Shown here piece after piece: positions 18,677 through 27,608 of a stretch of DNA of 64,000 bases; positions within the stretch are counted from its first letter, which is position 1; each line of letters starts with the position of its first letter. The notes beneath the pieces were generated by a model. That model searched no databases. It was not told the origin of the DNA and saw only the letters and a list, made by a program, of their open reading frames with translations. Both the position numbers and the translations under genes were made by a program. Source of the DNA: Methylorubrum aminovorans (GTDB lineage Bacteria > Pseudomonadota > Alphaproteobacteria > Rhizobiales > Beijerinckiaceae); the NCBI RefSeq assembly GCF_022179725.1, contig NZ_BPRC01000001.1, positions 930,001 through 994,000 of the forward strand, given 5' to 3'.

Positions 18677-19816
18677 ATGACAGACCCGCTCGACTTCTCC
18701 TTCACCGTCGCCGCCACCGACGGGCAGGCCCGCACGGGCCACATTTCCATGCCGCGTGGAACCATCCGCACGCCGGCCTTCATGCCGGTGGGCACGGCCG
18801 CGACCGTTAAGGCGATGTACGCGGACCAGGTGCGCGACCTCGGCGCCGACGTGGTGCTCGGCAACACCTATCACCTGATGCTGCGCCCCGGCGCCGAGCG
18901 GATGGCACGGTTGGGGGGCCTCCACCGCTTCATGCGCTGGGACGGCCCGATCCTCACCGATTCCGGCGGCTTCCAGGTGATGTCGCTCTCGGCGCTTCGA
19001 AAGATCGACGAGGAGGGCGTGACCTTCCGCTCCCACATCGACGGCACCGCCCACCGGATGAGCCCGGAGCGCTCGATCGAGATCCAGGGCCTGCTCGGCT
19101 CCGACATCCAGATGCAGCTCGATGAATGCGTGCGCCTGCCGGCCGAGCGGGCGGAGATCGAGAAGGCGATGCACCTGTCGCTGCGCTGGGCCGAGCGCTG
19201 CCGCGTCGCCTTCGGCGAGCAGCCGGGCAAGGCGCTGTTCGGCATCGTTCAGGGCGGCGACATACCAGAGCTGCGGGTCGAGAGCGCGCGGGCTCTGACC
19301 GACCTCGATCTCAAGGGCTACGCCATCGGCGGCCTCGCCGTCGGCGAGCCGCAGGCGGTGATGCTCGCGATGATCGAGACCGTGGAGCCGCACCTGCCGT
19401 CTGCCAAGCCGCGCTATCTCATGGGGGTGGGCACCCCCGACGACCTGATGCAATCGGTGATGCGCGGCATCGACATGTTCGATTGCGTGATGCCGACCCG
19501 GGCCGGCCGCCACGGCCTCGCCTATACGCGGCACGGCCGGATCAACCTGCGCAACGCCCGCCACGCCGAGGACACCCGGCCGCTGGACGAGGCCTCGGAC
19601 TGCCCGGCGGCTCGGGACTATTCCCGCGCCTATCTCCACCACCTCGTCCGCTCGGACGAGATTTTGGGGATGATGCTGCTGACCTGGAACAACCTCGCCT
19701 ACTATCAGGCGCTGATGGCCGGCATGCGCGCGGCGATTGCGGCCGGGCGGCTCGCCGACTTCGTGGCCGAGACCAAGGACGGCTGGGCGAGGGCCGAGGC
19801 CGCCGCGAAGGGCTGA
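18677..19816 (+). CDS. tgt: tRNA-guanine transglycosylase
   Basis: Exchanges guanine-34 of GUN-anticodon tRNAs for preQ1. 379 aa, full length. Catalytic and pocket motifs: [13 protein letters not shown] (with the Asp of the base-binding site), [26 protein letters not shown] and [15 protein letters not shown], which holds the nucleophilic Asp. The C-terminal zinc site is altered: where CxCxxC is expected, the sequence reads [17 protein letters not shown], leaving one of three cysteines. Third gene of the queA operon. ATG at 18677 fits the family start. Confidence 0.96.
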   Translation: MTDPLDFSFTVAATDGQARTGHISMPRGTIRTPAFMPVGTAATVKAMYADQVRDLGADVVLGNTYHLMLRPGAERMARLGGLHRFMRWDGPILTDSGGFQVMSLSALRKIDEEGVTFRSHIDGTAHRMSPERSIEIQGLLGSDIQMQLDECVRLPAERAEIEKAMHLSLRWAERCRVAFGEQPGKALFGIVQGGDIPELRVESARALTDLDLKGYAIGGLAVGEPQAVMLAMIETVEPHLPSAKPRYLMGVGTPDDLMQSVMRGIDMFDCVMPTRAGRHGLAYTRHGRINLRNARHAEDTRPLDEASDCPAARDYSRAYLHHLVRSDEILGMMLLTWNNLAYYQALMAGMRAAIAAGRLADFVAETKDGWARAEAAAKG

Positions 19817-19844
19817 CGGCCTTGAGACGAGCCCGTCACCGGCC

Positions 19845-20096
19845 TCAGCGGAGGTCGGCGCGCTTCTGGGCCTTGTTGTAGCTGGTGATCGCCGCCTGGC
19901 AGTTCGGCGAGAGCTTGGCCTTGTTCTGCTTGAAGCAGGCGCGCACCTCGGCGCTGTCAGGCGCGAACTCGCCGCAATAGCTCAGGTAATCCCCGGTGCA
20001 GTACTGCCGCAGGGCCTCGCGATCGGCCGGTGCCGCCGGGCCGGCAAGCGCGGCGCTGGTGGTGATCATCAGGGCGATGGCTGTGCGTACGATCAT
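19845..20096 (-). CDS. Small exported Cys-containing protein
   Basis: 83 aa with an N-terminal signal peptide (MIVRTAIALMITTSAALAG, likely cleaved after GPAAPA or nearby). The mature part has four Cys in a regular pattern (YCTGDYLSYCGEF, ACFKQNKAKLSPNC), like cysteine-rich-repeat periplasmic proteins common in Rhizobiales. Function unknown. The ATG at 20096 gives a proper signal; the longer frame to 20123 does not. Confidence 0.75.
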   Translation of the reverse strand: MIVRTAIALMITTSAALAGPAAPADREALRQYCTGDYLSYCGEFAPDSAEVRACFKQNKAKLSPNCQAAITSYNKAQKRADLR

Positions 20097-20290
20097 GGAA
20101 CTCTCTACCGACTCCGACATCACGGCTCCCGCCCGCCCTCGAAAGGCAGGGCGCGAGAATGACCCGGCATGGCCGGGCCGCCGGGTGTAGACCCTGCCGA
20201 TCGGGCGAGAGTGCGGCCGGCATGTGGCAGGCCCTTTGGCAGGCCAAGCCCCTCATCTGCCACAGAGAACCTCCCGTTCGCGGTCGCGGT

Positions 20291-21397
20291 TCACCGGCTT
20301 TCGGGCAAACGTCGCGTCTCGGTCCGCGCCTCCGGCGCATGCGCCAGAACCCGGTAGGCGCCTTCGGGATCATCGCGCCCGCTCGCCTGCGCCGCCTTCA
20401 GACCCGCCACGATCCGCGCCGCGACCGGCAGGCGGTAATGCAGCGGATCCCAGTAGTTCGTGTCCTGCGTCGTGATCGGGGAGGGGATGCGGAAATCGAC
20501 CACGGTCGCCCCGCGGCCCGCGCCGATCCGCGTCACCTGCGCCTTGCACGCGGCCTCGCGCGCCGCTTCGGGCGAACCCGGCGCACCTTGCTGCGAGACA
20601 TGGACCGGTGGAAACACCACGAGTTTCCTGGTTTCGGCCGGCGCCTGCGCCAGGAGCGCGTCGAGCCAGCCGAGCGCCGGCATCGGCGCCGCGGCGGGCG
20701 TCGGCCGATAACCCGGCTCGGCCTCGGCGGCGGCGTGGATCGCCTGGGCCACGCGGAGATGCGCCTGCGCCCGCGCCGCGTCGTAGAGCCCCTCCGGCGG
20801 GGTGAAGACCGCGTAGCCGTTCGCTGCCAGCCGCGCGCGGGCGAGCCCGAGCCGGTACAGCGCGCCCTCGGCGGCGGTGCCGAGGCTCTGCCAGTTCACC
20901 TGTCGCACCGCGTCCCACAGGGTGACGGGCTGGTAGAGCCAGGCGGGAAAAGCGCGAAACGTCAGGCGACGCTCGTCCGCATTCGGCTCGCACCAGGTCG
21001 GATCGATGCCGAACACGAGCGTCGTCGGCCGCTCGTGGCGGAGATAAAGCCGGGCCAGCTCGCTCTGCTCGTAGGGCGTCGCCGCGTTCATCGACAAATT
21101 GGCGAAGCGTCCGCCGAAGGCGCGACCGAGATCGGCCGGGTCGAGCAGGCGCAGGGTCGAGGTGCCGAACACCGCCGCGTCGTAGGCGCCGCTGCGCGCG
21201 ACCTGCGGATACATGAAGCGCTGGTTGCCATCCATCAGCGGCCCCTGCGCCCGGCCGGGGCCGGCCCGCAATCCGTAAGGATCGAGGGCGGCGATTAGGC
21301 CGATGCAGGCCAGGCCCGCCAGGGCCATCACGCTCAGGAACAGCAGGACGAAGCGCCGCCATTCCGGCGGCGAGCCCGCCGGGTTCGCACTCGTCAT
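20291..21397 (-). CDS. Membrane-anchored SGNH/DltD-like protein
   Basis: 368 aa. One N-terminal transmembrane helix (about 15-38, FVLLFLSVMALAGLACIGLI) anchors a large periplasmic domain. The domain begins with DAAVFGTSTLRLLDP, resembling the GDSx block of SGNH hydrolases (GTS here), continues with NLSMNAATPYEQ, and near the C-terminus has NYWDPLHYR, a D-x-x-H catalytic pair. Proteins of this sort (AlgJ/DltD-like) act in cell-surface polymer acylation, but no partner gene is nearby. Function assignment is tentative. Confidence 0.7.
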   Translation of the reverse strand: MTSANPAGSPPEWRRFVLLFLSVMALAGLACIGLIAALDPYGLRAGPGRAQGPLMDGNQRFMYPQVARSGAYDAAVFGTSTLRLLDPADLGRAFGGRFANLSMNAATPYEQSELARLYLRHERPTTLVFGIDPTWCEPNADERRLTFRAFPAWLYQPVTLWDAVRQVNWQSLGTAAEGALYRLGLARARLAANGYAVFTPPEGLYDAARAQAHLRVAQAIHAAAEAEPGYRPTPAAAPMPALGWLDALLAQAPAETRKLVVFPPVHVSQQGAPGSPEAAREAACKAQVTRIGAGRGATVVDFRIPSPITTQDTNYWDPLHYRLPVAARIVAGLKAAQASGRDDPEGAYRVLAHAPEARTETRRLPESR

Positions 21398-21527
21398 CGG
21401 CTCACGTATCGACTCAACGGTTGGCGGCGCACCGAGCCGTGTTGACCCTCCCGCCCCGACCCCCTATTGCGAGCCCCACGCCCCGAGCGCAACCGGCCCG
21501 CCCTGCGGCGCCCTGCGAGCCGGGTGC

Positions 21528-21603
<76 letters not shown>

Positions 21604-21641
21604 TCCATCCCATTGCTCCTGCTGAGTTATTTCGCTGGGGC

Positions 21642-21691
21642 CGTTCTCCAAATCAGGCGGCGGTTTCCAATCTAGCACGCCCGGTTTCCAA
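21642..21691. repeat. Three direct repeats, possible integrase arm-type sites
   Basis: CGTTCTCCAA (21642), CGGTTTCCAA (21661) and CGGTTTCCAA (21682) lie in one orientation with 19- and 21-base steps, about two helical turns each, between the tRNA attachment site and the integrase gene. Lambda-type integrases bind such arm sites with their N-terminal domain. Confidence 0.5.
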
Positions 21692-21693
21692 AC

Positions 21694-22953
21694 TCACGCG
21701 GTGATGGGCTTGTCGAGAGCCTTTCCGAACAGCCGTTTACGGGTCTCGGACCAGCCGGTTTCCATCTTCGCGGTGCCACTGCGCGAGAGGATGCGCTTGT
21801 TCACGTCCTTGGCGTAGTGACGGACCATCTGCTCCGACATTTCCACGATGGCCGAGACCTCGGCCTCAGTGCAGCCAACCTCAAGCAGCGTGTTGACGGC
21901 GTTCTTCCGCAGGCCGTGGAAGACGAGGCCCGCATCGCGGATGCGGGCCATCGCCGCTTTCTTCGCTGGCGAGGCCGTCGTCGGCTGCCCCTTGGCGTTC
22001 ACGGAGGTCATCTCGCGCTGCCAAGCCGTGCGGTAGCCCGCCAGCGTCCAGGGCTGACCGTCCTCGCGCAGATGAAGGGCTGCGCTATCGCCGGGAGCGA
22101 GGCGTGTGATGATGTCGGCGTACTCGGAATGCACCGGGCGCCAAACCTTCTTGCCGGTTTTCCGCGCGATCAGGCTGATTTCGCCACCGGCTGGGCGAAG
22201 CATCGGGATCACGTCGATTGATCTCTGGCCCGTGTAGAAGGCCGATAGCACGGGCAGATGCAGGCTCGGGCGAGCGTGCTCAAGGAACATCTCGAACGCC
22301 CAATCCGGCCAGGGTTCGTGCGGATTGGCCTCGTGCTCGACCTTCTCCGTGGACTTGGCGACGTTGTGCTCGCTGTACCCGCGCGGGATGCCGAACTTGA
22401 TCAGGCGCGACAGCACGGCTCGGAAATAGCGGGCCACGGTAGGCGCGTGCTGAAACGAGTCGATCGCTCGTTGCACATCGGGCGAGCGGATCTCAACGAC
22501 CGGCGCCTCGCCCCAGCGTTCCTCGATCTTCCGCAGATGCGTGTCATAGTCGCGCTTTGTGAGGTCGCTCAGATCCTTGTAGGCGGAATGCCCCCGGTAC
22601 TCAGCGATCAGTGCGGCGAACGTTTTGCGCTCGGATGCGTCCCCGAGCCGGTCTTTCTCGGCGGCGGCTCGCAAGGCAGCGACGAATGTCTCGTCCCCTC
22701 GCGCGCCGGGCGGCGGCAGCGGGTAGCGAATACCGGTCGAGCCCAGCCATTCCCATCGCCAGCCGTCCACCGTGACCGTCGCCTCCACGTCGCGCAGCAG
22801 ATCGCACAGGCTCCAGAACTCGCTAGAGGTCGGGGTGTCGGCCAAGGCGATGCGCGGCCACGCCCGATCCGTGTTCCGGTAGCGCTCGTAATAGAAAAAC
22901 ACGCGCCCGTTCGGCTTGCGGTAACGCTTCACGTACTGCGGAAGGTCAACCAT
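21694..22953 (-). CDS. int: Phage integrase, tyrosine recombinase
   Basis: 419 aa. An N-terminal AP2/arm-binding-like part (MVDLPQYVKRYRKPNGRVFF) precedes a SAM-like core-binding domain (about 105-205) and the catalytic domain. Catalytic residues visible: Arg244 (YTGQRSIDV), Lys in ARKTGKKV, His346 and Arg349 (FHGLRKNAV), His379 and the nucleophile Tyr380 (VRHYAKDVNKR). It sits beside tRNA-Lys and should excise and insert the prophage. It overlaps the upstream excisionase-like gene by 8 bases. The start MVDLPQY at 22953 fits the usual N-terminus. Confidence 0.93.
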   Translation of the reverse strand: MVDLPQYVKRYRKPNGRVFFYYERYRNTDRAWPRIALADTPTSSEFWSLCDLLRDVEATVTVDGWRWEWLGSTGIRYPLPPPGARGDETFVAALRAAAEKDRLGDASERKTFAALIAEYRGHSAYKDLSDLTKRDYDTHLRKIEERWGEAPVVEIRSPDVQRAIDSFQHAPTVARYFRAVLSRLIKFGIPRGYSEHNVAKSTEKVEHEANPHEPWPDWAFEMFLEHARPSLHLPVLSAFYTGQRSIDVIPMLRPAGGEISLIARKTGKKVWRPVHSEYADIITRLAPGDSAALHLREDGQPWTLAGYRTAWQREMTSVNAKGQPTTASPAKKAAMARIRDAGLVFHGLRKNAVNTLLEVGCTEAEVSAIVEMSEQMVRHYAKDVNKRILSRSGTAKMETGWSETRKRLFGKALDKPITA

Positions 22954-23260
22954 TCCGCTGGCGCTCCTCGGCCTCGGCAAAGCGCGCTCCCCAATCCGTC
23001 CGCGGGCGCGCAATGTCTGCGGCAGGCTGGGTCGGCGTCAATTCCGGATAGAGGTCGGGCCGCTGGCGCTTCCGCCACCGATCAACCGCCTCGATATCGT
23101 ACATCCCGGTTGTCTCGTCCGGCAGCGGAAAGCCGCGAGCGTAGAGCTTCCGAGCGCAGGCCGCGAACTGAGCCTCCGTCAGGCACAGCCGACGAGCGAT
23201 CTTGTCGGCAGGCGCATAGGCTGGGTCCATTCGGAAGCGAACCAGCGGCGCCCGAGGCAC
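22946..23260 (-). CDS. Excisionase-like winged-helix DNA-binding protein
   Basis: 104 aa. Residues about 10-55 (FRMDPAYAPADKIARRLCL, FPLPDETTGMYDIEAVDRW) look like a MerR/excisionase-type winged helix that reads a helix, a wing with a Pro-containing turn, and an 'IEAVDRWRKRQ' end. GTG start at 23260 with a strong GGGGAGGAT site. Position just before and overlapping the integrase supports recombination directionality or integrase control. Not confirmed by homology search. Confidence 0.7.
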   Translation of the reverse strand: MPRAPLVRFRMDPAYAPADKIARRLCLTEAQFAACARKLYARGFPLPDETTGMYDIEAVDRWRKRQRPDLYPELTPTQPAADIARPRTDWGARFAEAEERQRNG

Positions 23261-23279
23261 GATTGATCCTCCCCTCTCC

Positions 23280-23705
23280 CTAGGCACGATCCGATCTCCC
23301 TTCTGTCGAGTTGGGGGCGAGGGCGGCGCGGACAGCCGAGACGAGATCCGCCCGAGCGATGCCCTGCGCCATTGAGCACCGCATGCACGCCTGCTCGGCG
23401 CCGACGCGATCCATGATCTCGCCGATATCGGGCTCGTCGCCGACCCGCTGGCAGACATCCTGATGGACGGCCTCTGCCGCAGTCAGGTCGCGGCCGGCGG
23501 CGTCGTAGGCGGCCAGTGCGTCGGACAGCCTCTCCCGCGCCCCGTCCTCAAAGGCACGGCTCTGGAGGGCGGCGATCTCGGCGGCGCAGTTTGTCTGCCG
23601 GTCCGCGCCGTAGGCCGCATCCCCGAGAGGTGAGCGCGGGAAGTAGCGCAGGATCACCGCCTCGATCCCCGCGGCAAGGCTCTTGTCAGGCATGATCTTC
23701 GACAT
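23280..23705 (-). CDS. Phage hypothetical protein
   Basis: 141 aa, not recognised. Mostly helical, with a pair CMRC in the C-terminal third (EQACMRCSMAQGIARADLVS). The ATG at 23705 is preferred over an upstream frame to 23819, which overlaps the next gene. Part of the leftward early operon. Confidence 0.65.
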   Translation of the reverse strand: MSKIMPDKSLAAGIEAVILRYFPRSPLGDAAYGADRQTNCAAEIAALQSRAFEDGARERLSDALAAYDAAGRDLTAAEAVHQDVCQRVGDEPDIGEIMDRVGAEQACMRCSMAQGIARADLVSAVRAALAPNSTEGRSDRA

Positions 23706-23707
23706 GC

Positions 23708-24022
23708 TCAAGCACTCCCTGGCCGCGAGCCGGTGGCCCGCCAGATGCGGATTTTTAGGAGACGGACTTGCGCGGCCTTCAGGCGTTCGCGGGCGTCCTG
23801 TCGGATGATTTCGGGGCACAGCGGATGACGGATCAGTCGCCGGGTTGCCCGGCAGCCTCTGAGCGCTGCGCGTCGGCCGTGAGCGATCTGGCCGGCGAGT
23901 GTCAGGCCGTCGTACCAGCGGTTATAGGCGGCCATCTCGCGATCAACGGCGGCCTCCCGCTCGGCGTCGCTGAGATCCATCCACTCGTCCCAATCAAGGG
24001 CGTCGTCAGCCACGTCAGACAT
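23708..24022 (-). CDS. Phage hypothetical protein
   Basis: 104 aa, not recognised. Acidic N-terminus (MSDVADDALDWDEWMDLSD), then a basic helical C-terminal half rich in Arg. Strong ribosome site AGGAGGGCGTG before the ATG. It overlaps the upstream gene by 8 bases, as most genes of this operon do. Confidence 0.65.
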   Translation of the reverse strand: MSDVADDALDWDEWMDLSDAEREAAVDREMAAYNRWYDGLTLAGQIAHGRRAALRGCRATRRLIRHPLCPEIIRQDARERLKAAQVRLLKIRIWRATGSRPGSA

Positions 24023-24413
24023 CACGCCCTCCTGCGCTGGTGGAAGGGGCTTCGGCCTGGGCGAGGAGGGTGGGGTGCTTCCATGGCTGGTTGAAGTCGC
24101 GCCGGCTGAAGTCCCGAGCCGCGATGGTCTCAGTCGCCTTGCCCGGCTTAGACATGGCGCACCGCTCGCACTCGCGGACGCACCACCTGTTCAGGCGCTC
24201 GCTGGGCTCGGTCGGCTTCGCATCGCCACCTTCGTAGGTGCCGGGGTCGGACGGGGCCTCGCCTAGCTCATCGTCGGCGAGGTAGGCGTAATCGTCGGGG
24301 TCGTCGCTCAGCGTGACCCGTGGGCGGCAGTTGATGCCCCACGCCTTGCCGCACTTCGCATCGCAGATGACGACGGCGGGCTGGCCGAAATAGACGATCT
24401 GTCTGGCGATCAT
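24015..24413 (-). CDS. Phage hypothetical protein with Cys pairs
   Basis: 132 aa, not recognised. Cysteines occur in two clusters: CDAKCGKAWGINC near residues 17-29 and WCVRECERC near 77-85, which may bind a metal. An acidic spacer (LSDDPDDYAYLADDELGEA) lies between them. Start MIARQIVYFG at 24413. Confidence 0.65.
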   Translation of the reverse strand: MIARQIVYFGQPAVVICDAKCGKAWGINCRPRVTLSDDPDDYAYLADDELGEAPSDPGTYEGGDAKPTEPSERLNRWCVRECERCAMSKPGKATETIAARDFSRRDFNQPWKHPTLLAQAEAPSTSAGGRDV

Positions 24414-24417
24414 GGCT

Positions 24418-24789
24418 TTACCCCTCCCCCGCCGTGGCCGCGCGGGCGAGCGCGGTGCGGGCGGCTCGGACGATTTCTCGGCAGCGACGCAGGTTGCCCG
24501 CCTCCTCATTGTCGATGCTCGTCTGATAGGTGCTGTAGCCGCTCCACGGCGCGTCGGCGGCTTCCGCGGCCTCGGTCAGCTTCCTCGCCAGATCATCTCT
24601 CTCGGCCCGGAGGCTGGCGGCCTCGGCGGTGGCGGTGGCAAGGGCGGTGAGGATCGGGGCGATTGCCTCAGCAGCTTCTTGGATGCCGCCAACGTAATGC
24701 AGTGATCCGTTCGGGCTGATGACGTGAAGGTGCTCGCGCAGGATGCGGTGCGCCTGTTCGAGTGGCTCTAGGGTCGCCGCGGTCGTCAT
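24418..24789 (-). CDS. Phage hypothetical protein, coiled-coil-like
   Basis: 123 aa, not recognised. Long helical middle rich in Ala, Glu and Arg (ATAEAASLRAERDDLARKLT) typical of a coiled coil. It overlaps the stop of the MazG-like gene upstream by 4 bases. Confidence 0.65.
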   Translation of the reverse strand: MTTAATLEPLEQAHRILREHLHVISPNGSLHYVGGIQEAAEAIAPILTALATATAEAASLRAERDDLARKLTEAAEAADAPWSGYSTYQTSIDNEEAGNLRRCREIVRAARTALARAATAGEG

Positions 24790-25133
24790 GGGCGCATCTG
24801 CGCTTGCGACGCAGCCTCAACCATCTTGAGCCATTGATCTTTGTGCCGCTTCTTGGTTGCCACGCGCTCGTTGATGAAGTCCACGTTCAGGTGGAGTCTA
24901 GCGACGGCAAGTTCTGCGAGCGCGAAGATGTCCGCGATCTCTCGTTCAAGTTCGGCGCGATTGGACCGCCGGCTGTCGGGGTCTTCGGCGTCCAGCCCTT
25001 GGATGATGCAGCGCGACGCTCGCGCTCCAAGCTCGCCCGCTTCCTCGGCAAGCTTGCCGATGAGCAGCAGGTTCACTTCGTCGGGCTCCTGGCGCCACAG
25101 GCTCGGAGCCTTCATGGTCTGATGCTCGCCCAT
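24786..25133 (-). CDS. MazG-like nucleotide pyrophosphohydrolase
   Basis: 115 aa. It has the all-alpha NTP pyrophosphatase pattern: KLAEEAGELGARASR (E-E-x-x-E) followed 25-30 residues later by ELEREIADIFALAELA (E-x-x-D), which bind magnesium and the triphosphate. Phage MazG proteins hydrolyse NTPs or (p)ppGpp-type alarmones; the exact substrate here is unknown. A second, different MazG-like gene is at 44127. Confidence 0.7.
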   Translation of the reverse strand: MGEHQTMKAPSLWRQEPDEVNLLLIGKLAEEAGELGARASRCIIQGLDAEDPDSRRSNRAELEREIADIFALAELAVARLHLNVDFINERVATKKRHKDQWLKMVEAASQAQMRP

Positions 25134-25136
25134 GGC

Positions 25137-26567
25137 TCAGCGCCCTCCCTGACCGGAGGACGGGAGAGCGGGCTCGTTCGGGTGGCTGACCTCGTCGTAG
25201 GCCATCAGGTCCGGCGCTTCGTCCCGGAGACCGAAGACCCATGCGAAGTGCGCAGCCTCGTACTCGGCCTTGTAGCGCTCCTTGAACATGTACGGCGTGA
25301 CGCTGCGGTCGCCGCAGGTGAGCCAGACGTAATAGTCGGCCCCTGCGCTCGTCTGCATGGTCACGACCTCGGCTTTGATGCACGCCCCTTGCGCCTCCGG
25401 GGCTGCCGGGCGGGCGGCGAGGGCGTACAGGTCGTCTTGTTCGGCTTTCGAGAGTGCGGTTTCGGCATCAGCCGCCGCATCAGTCAGCCGGATCGTGGCG
25501 TCATCGTGCCAGTGAGCGGGCAGGCTGATGAGCATATCTGCCGCTGCCTCGCGCAGATCTTTGCACGCTTCTCGAACCGCCTTATCGGACGCGCCCGGCT
25601 CGGCTTCCTCCGTCCCCACCTGCCCCGTGCGGGTGCTGTCGGGGGCGGGCACTTGGCATTGACAAGACGCATCGCTACCACACTGAGTAGGATGGGAAAT
25701 GCGAGTGCGGTTATACTGGCAGTACCAGCCCGCCCCCTGCCCGGTGCTCTGCCCGGCCGGATGGGCGGAAAGACCGAGGGCCTGTTCGATCCGGCCAAGC
25801 AGGTGGGCCGGGATCTTGCAACGATGGTCCATCGCGCAGAAGCCGGTTGGGTCATTGATGCGCGCACCACAGACCGGGCACTGTGCTGGCCCCGCGTCCC
25901 CGCAGGGGCAGACGCCGCGAAGCCAGTCCAAGACGGAGTTGAGGAGATCGCGAGCGTCCTCGCTCAGCGCCCGCACGCTATCCGGCACGCCCGGCGGTGT
26001 GGCCGGGGCGGGGGTGGCGGCGAGAACGGACGACACGTTCGCAACCCGCCCATAGGCCACGTCAAGCCACGAGACCGCCTTGCCCTGATCGTCCGTCAGA
26101 TCCTCGCCGATCGTGTGGAGATCGGCCTTCAGGCGCTCCAGTTCGGCGAGCAAGTAGGTTCGCGTCCTGTCGAAGGTCCATGAGCCCTCCCCCGCCGTCC
26201 TCTCGGCACTGTCCGTGCGGGGAGTGGCGAGAACGGCATCGATGCCGAACAGAGCGGCCTCTGCCGAATGGATCTCAGAGCGCCATGCGGCCTCGGGGAC
26301 AGTTGGAGCGTCCGCGTAGGCACCGCCAGCACGGCGAGCCGCAATCCGCCGTGCCGCCGCTTCGGTCTGAGGCGAGACCGGGCTATCGTGCGGCGTCGTC
26401 CAGCCAGGGCCGACACCAGCGCCATCGGCCCGGAGCCACGCCGACTCGTCATCGCCGAAGTCGTGCAGGCACCCGATGCAGCGCTCAGCGTCGCTCTTCG
26501 CACCGCACCCGCCGCAAGGAATTGTCATCGTCTCAGCGCCTACCGCGCCCTGTGCTGGGATAGACAT
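25137..26567 (-). CDS. Phage hypothetical protein with several zinc-ribbon-like motifs
   Basis: 476 aa, not recognised as a whole. It opens with CGGCGAKSDAERCIGC, a CxxC...CxxC knuckle. A second knuckle is CPCGDAGPAQCPVCGARI near 215-232, and a Cys-rich stretch (CGSDASCQCQ) lies near 300. Helical linkers separate them, and the C-terminal ~80 residues (ADYYVWLTCGDRSVTPYMF) look like a small alpha/beta domain. It may be a fusion of several short phage modules. ATG at 26567 with GGAG nine bases upstream. Confidence 0.6.
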   Translation of the reverse strand: MSIPAQGAVGAETMTIPCGGCGAKSDAERCIGCLHDFGDDESAWLRADGAGVGPGWTTPHDSPVSPQTEAAARRIAARRAGGAYADAPTVPEAAWRSEIHSAEAALFGIDAVLATPRTDSAERTAGEGSWTFDRTRTYLLAELERLKADLHTIGEDLTDDQGKAVSWLDVAYGRVANVSSVLAATPAPATPPGVPDSVRALSEDARDLLNSVLDWLRGVCPCGDAGPAQCPVCGARINDPTGFCAMDHRCKIPAHLLGRIEQALGLSAHPAGQSTGQGAGWYCQYNRTRISHPTQCGSDASCQCQVPAPDSTRTGQVGTEEAEPGASDKAVREACKDLREAAADMLISLPAHWHDDATIRLTDAAADAETALSKAEQDDLYALAARPAAPEAQGACIKAEVVTMQTSAGADYYVWLTCGDRSVTPYMFKERYKAEYEAAHFAWVFGLRDEAPDLMAYDEVSHPNEPALPSSGQGGR

Positions 26568-26571
26568 GGGG

Positions 26572-27606
26572 TTAGGCTCCGACCTTGAGGGCGATCATCC
26601 GCTCGACCAAGGCGAGTGCGGATTGCTGAAGTTCGAGGCGGGTCGGTTCCAGCTTCGCTTTGGCGGCGTCCCCGGCGGCGTCCTTGGCGGCGGCCCAGGC
26701 GGCGTCCCTGGCGGCGGCCCTGGCGGCGGCCCTGGCGGCGTCCCTGGCGGCGTCCCCGGCGGCGGCCCCGGCGGCGGCCCTGGCGGCGTCCCTGGCGGCG
26801 TCCCCGGCGGCGGCCCAGGCGGCGGCCCAGGCGGCGGCCCAGGCGGCGGCCTTGGCGGCGGCCCAGGCGGCGGCCCTGGCGGCGTCCCTGGCGGCGTCCC
26901 TGGCGGCGGCCCCGGCGGCGGCCCCGGCGGCGGCCCCGGCGGCGGCCCAGGCGGCGTCCTTGGCGGCGGCCCAGGCGGCGTCCCTGGCGGCGGCCCTGGC
27001 GGCGGCCCTGGCGGCGTCCCTGGCGGCGGCCCTGGCGGCGTCCCTGGCGGCGTCCCCGGCGGCGGCCCAGGCGGCGGCCCAGGCGGCGGCCTTGGCGGCG
27101 GCCCTGGCGGCGGCCCTGGCGGCGTCCCTGGCGGCGTCCCTGGCGGCGTCCCCGGCGGCGGCCGCATCGTTGCGCGCGGCTTCCAGCGGTCCGCGTAGCG
27201 ATGGTGTGTTCGCGAAGTCCGTAATCTCTGGCAGCGCCGCCAACGCATCGGCCTGCATTGCCAGCCCTGCGAGGCGCAGCCACGCCGGGGTATGCACGCG
27301 GACCAGCCAATCTGCCGCCATCGTGGCGCGACGGTTCTCGACCTCGGGCGTGGAGCGGGTGCCGACGAGCTTCGGGATCAGTGGCAGCAGAAGCGTCGTG
27401 CGCTCCTCATCCGGCAGCCCGTCGTTCCACGAGCGCATGAACGCGCCGATGACGGGGCAGGCGCACCGCGGGTGATCGGACCAGGGCTCGCCAGCGACGA
27501 AGGCGACAGCCTCCATCGCACACATGGCGCCCTCGTCGGGGGTATGTCCGCCGTTGTCGAGGACGGTGATTTGAGACAAGCGTTCGGCGTTGATCGTGGC
27601 AGACAT
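26572..27606 (-). CDS. Ala-rich tetrapeptide-repeat protein
   Basis: 344 aa. The N-terminal ~145 residues are ordinary sequence (AMEAVAFVAGEPWSDHPRC, a Trp- and Leu-rich helical domain). Residues ~147-315 consist of about 42 tetrapeptides of the form (A/D)-A-A-(R/W/K/G), ending in a normal helix (LELQQSALALVERMIAL). A period of four in an all-helical segment would put Arg/Trp/Asp on a slowly winding stripe. Function unknown. The repeat is exact at the DNA level, so it can expand or shrink by slippage. Start MSATINAERL at 27606. Confidence 0.7.
   Translation of the reverse strand: MSATINAERLSQITVLDNGGHTPDEGAMCAMEAVAFVAGEPWSDHPRCACPVIGAFMRSWNDGLPDEERTTLLLPLIPKLVGTRSTPEVENRRATMAADWLVRVHTPAWLRLAGLAMQADALAALPEITDFANTPSLRGPLEAARNDAAAAGDAARDAARDAARAAARAAAKAAAWAAAWAAAGDAARDAARAAARDAARAAARAAARDAAWAAAKDAAWAAAGAAAGAAAGAAARDAARDAARAAAWAAAKAAAWAAAWAAAWAAAGDAARDAARAAAGAAAGDAARDAARAAARAAARDAAWAAAKDAAGDAAKAKLEPTRLELQQSALALVERMIALKVGA
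26662..27165. repeat. Exact 12-base tandem repeat array, about 42 units
   Basis: Units have the form GGCGGC-(GTC/GGC)-(CCT/CCC/CCA/CTT) on the plus strand, in strict 12-base phase through the whole array. All six frames stay open across it. It codes the Ala-rich repeat of the gene on the minus strand. Confidence 0.9.
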
Positions 27607-27608
27607 GG

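Noticed and set aside
26662-27165. Tandem repeats as a possible CRISPR array
   Set aside because: There are no unique spacers; the units are 12-base coding repeats.
26476-27198. Plus-strand Gly/Pro-rich frame resembling a collagen-like protein across the repeat array
   Set aside because: It is the reverse reading of the 12-base repeats. The minus-strand frame has a normal N-terminal domain, a start with a ribosome site, and fits the operon direction.
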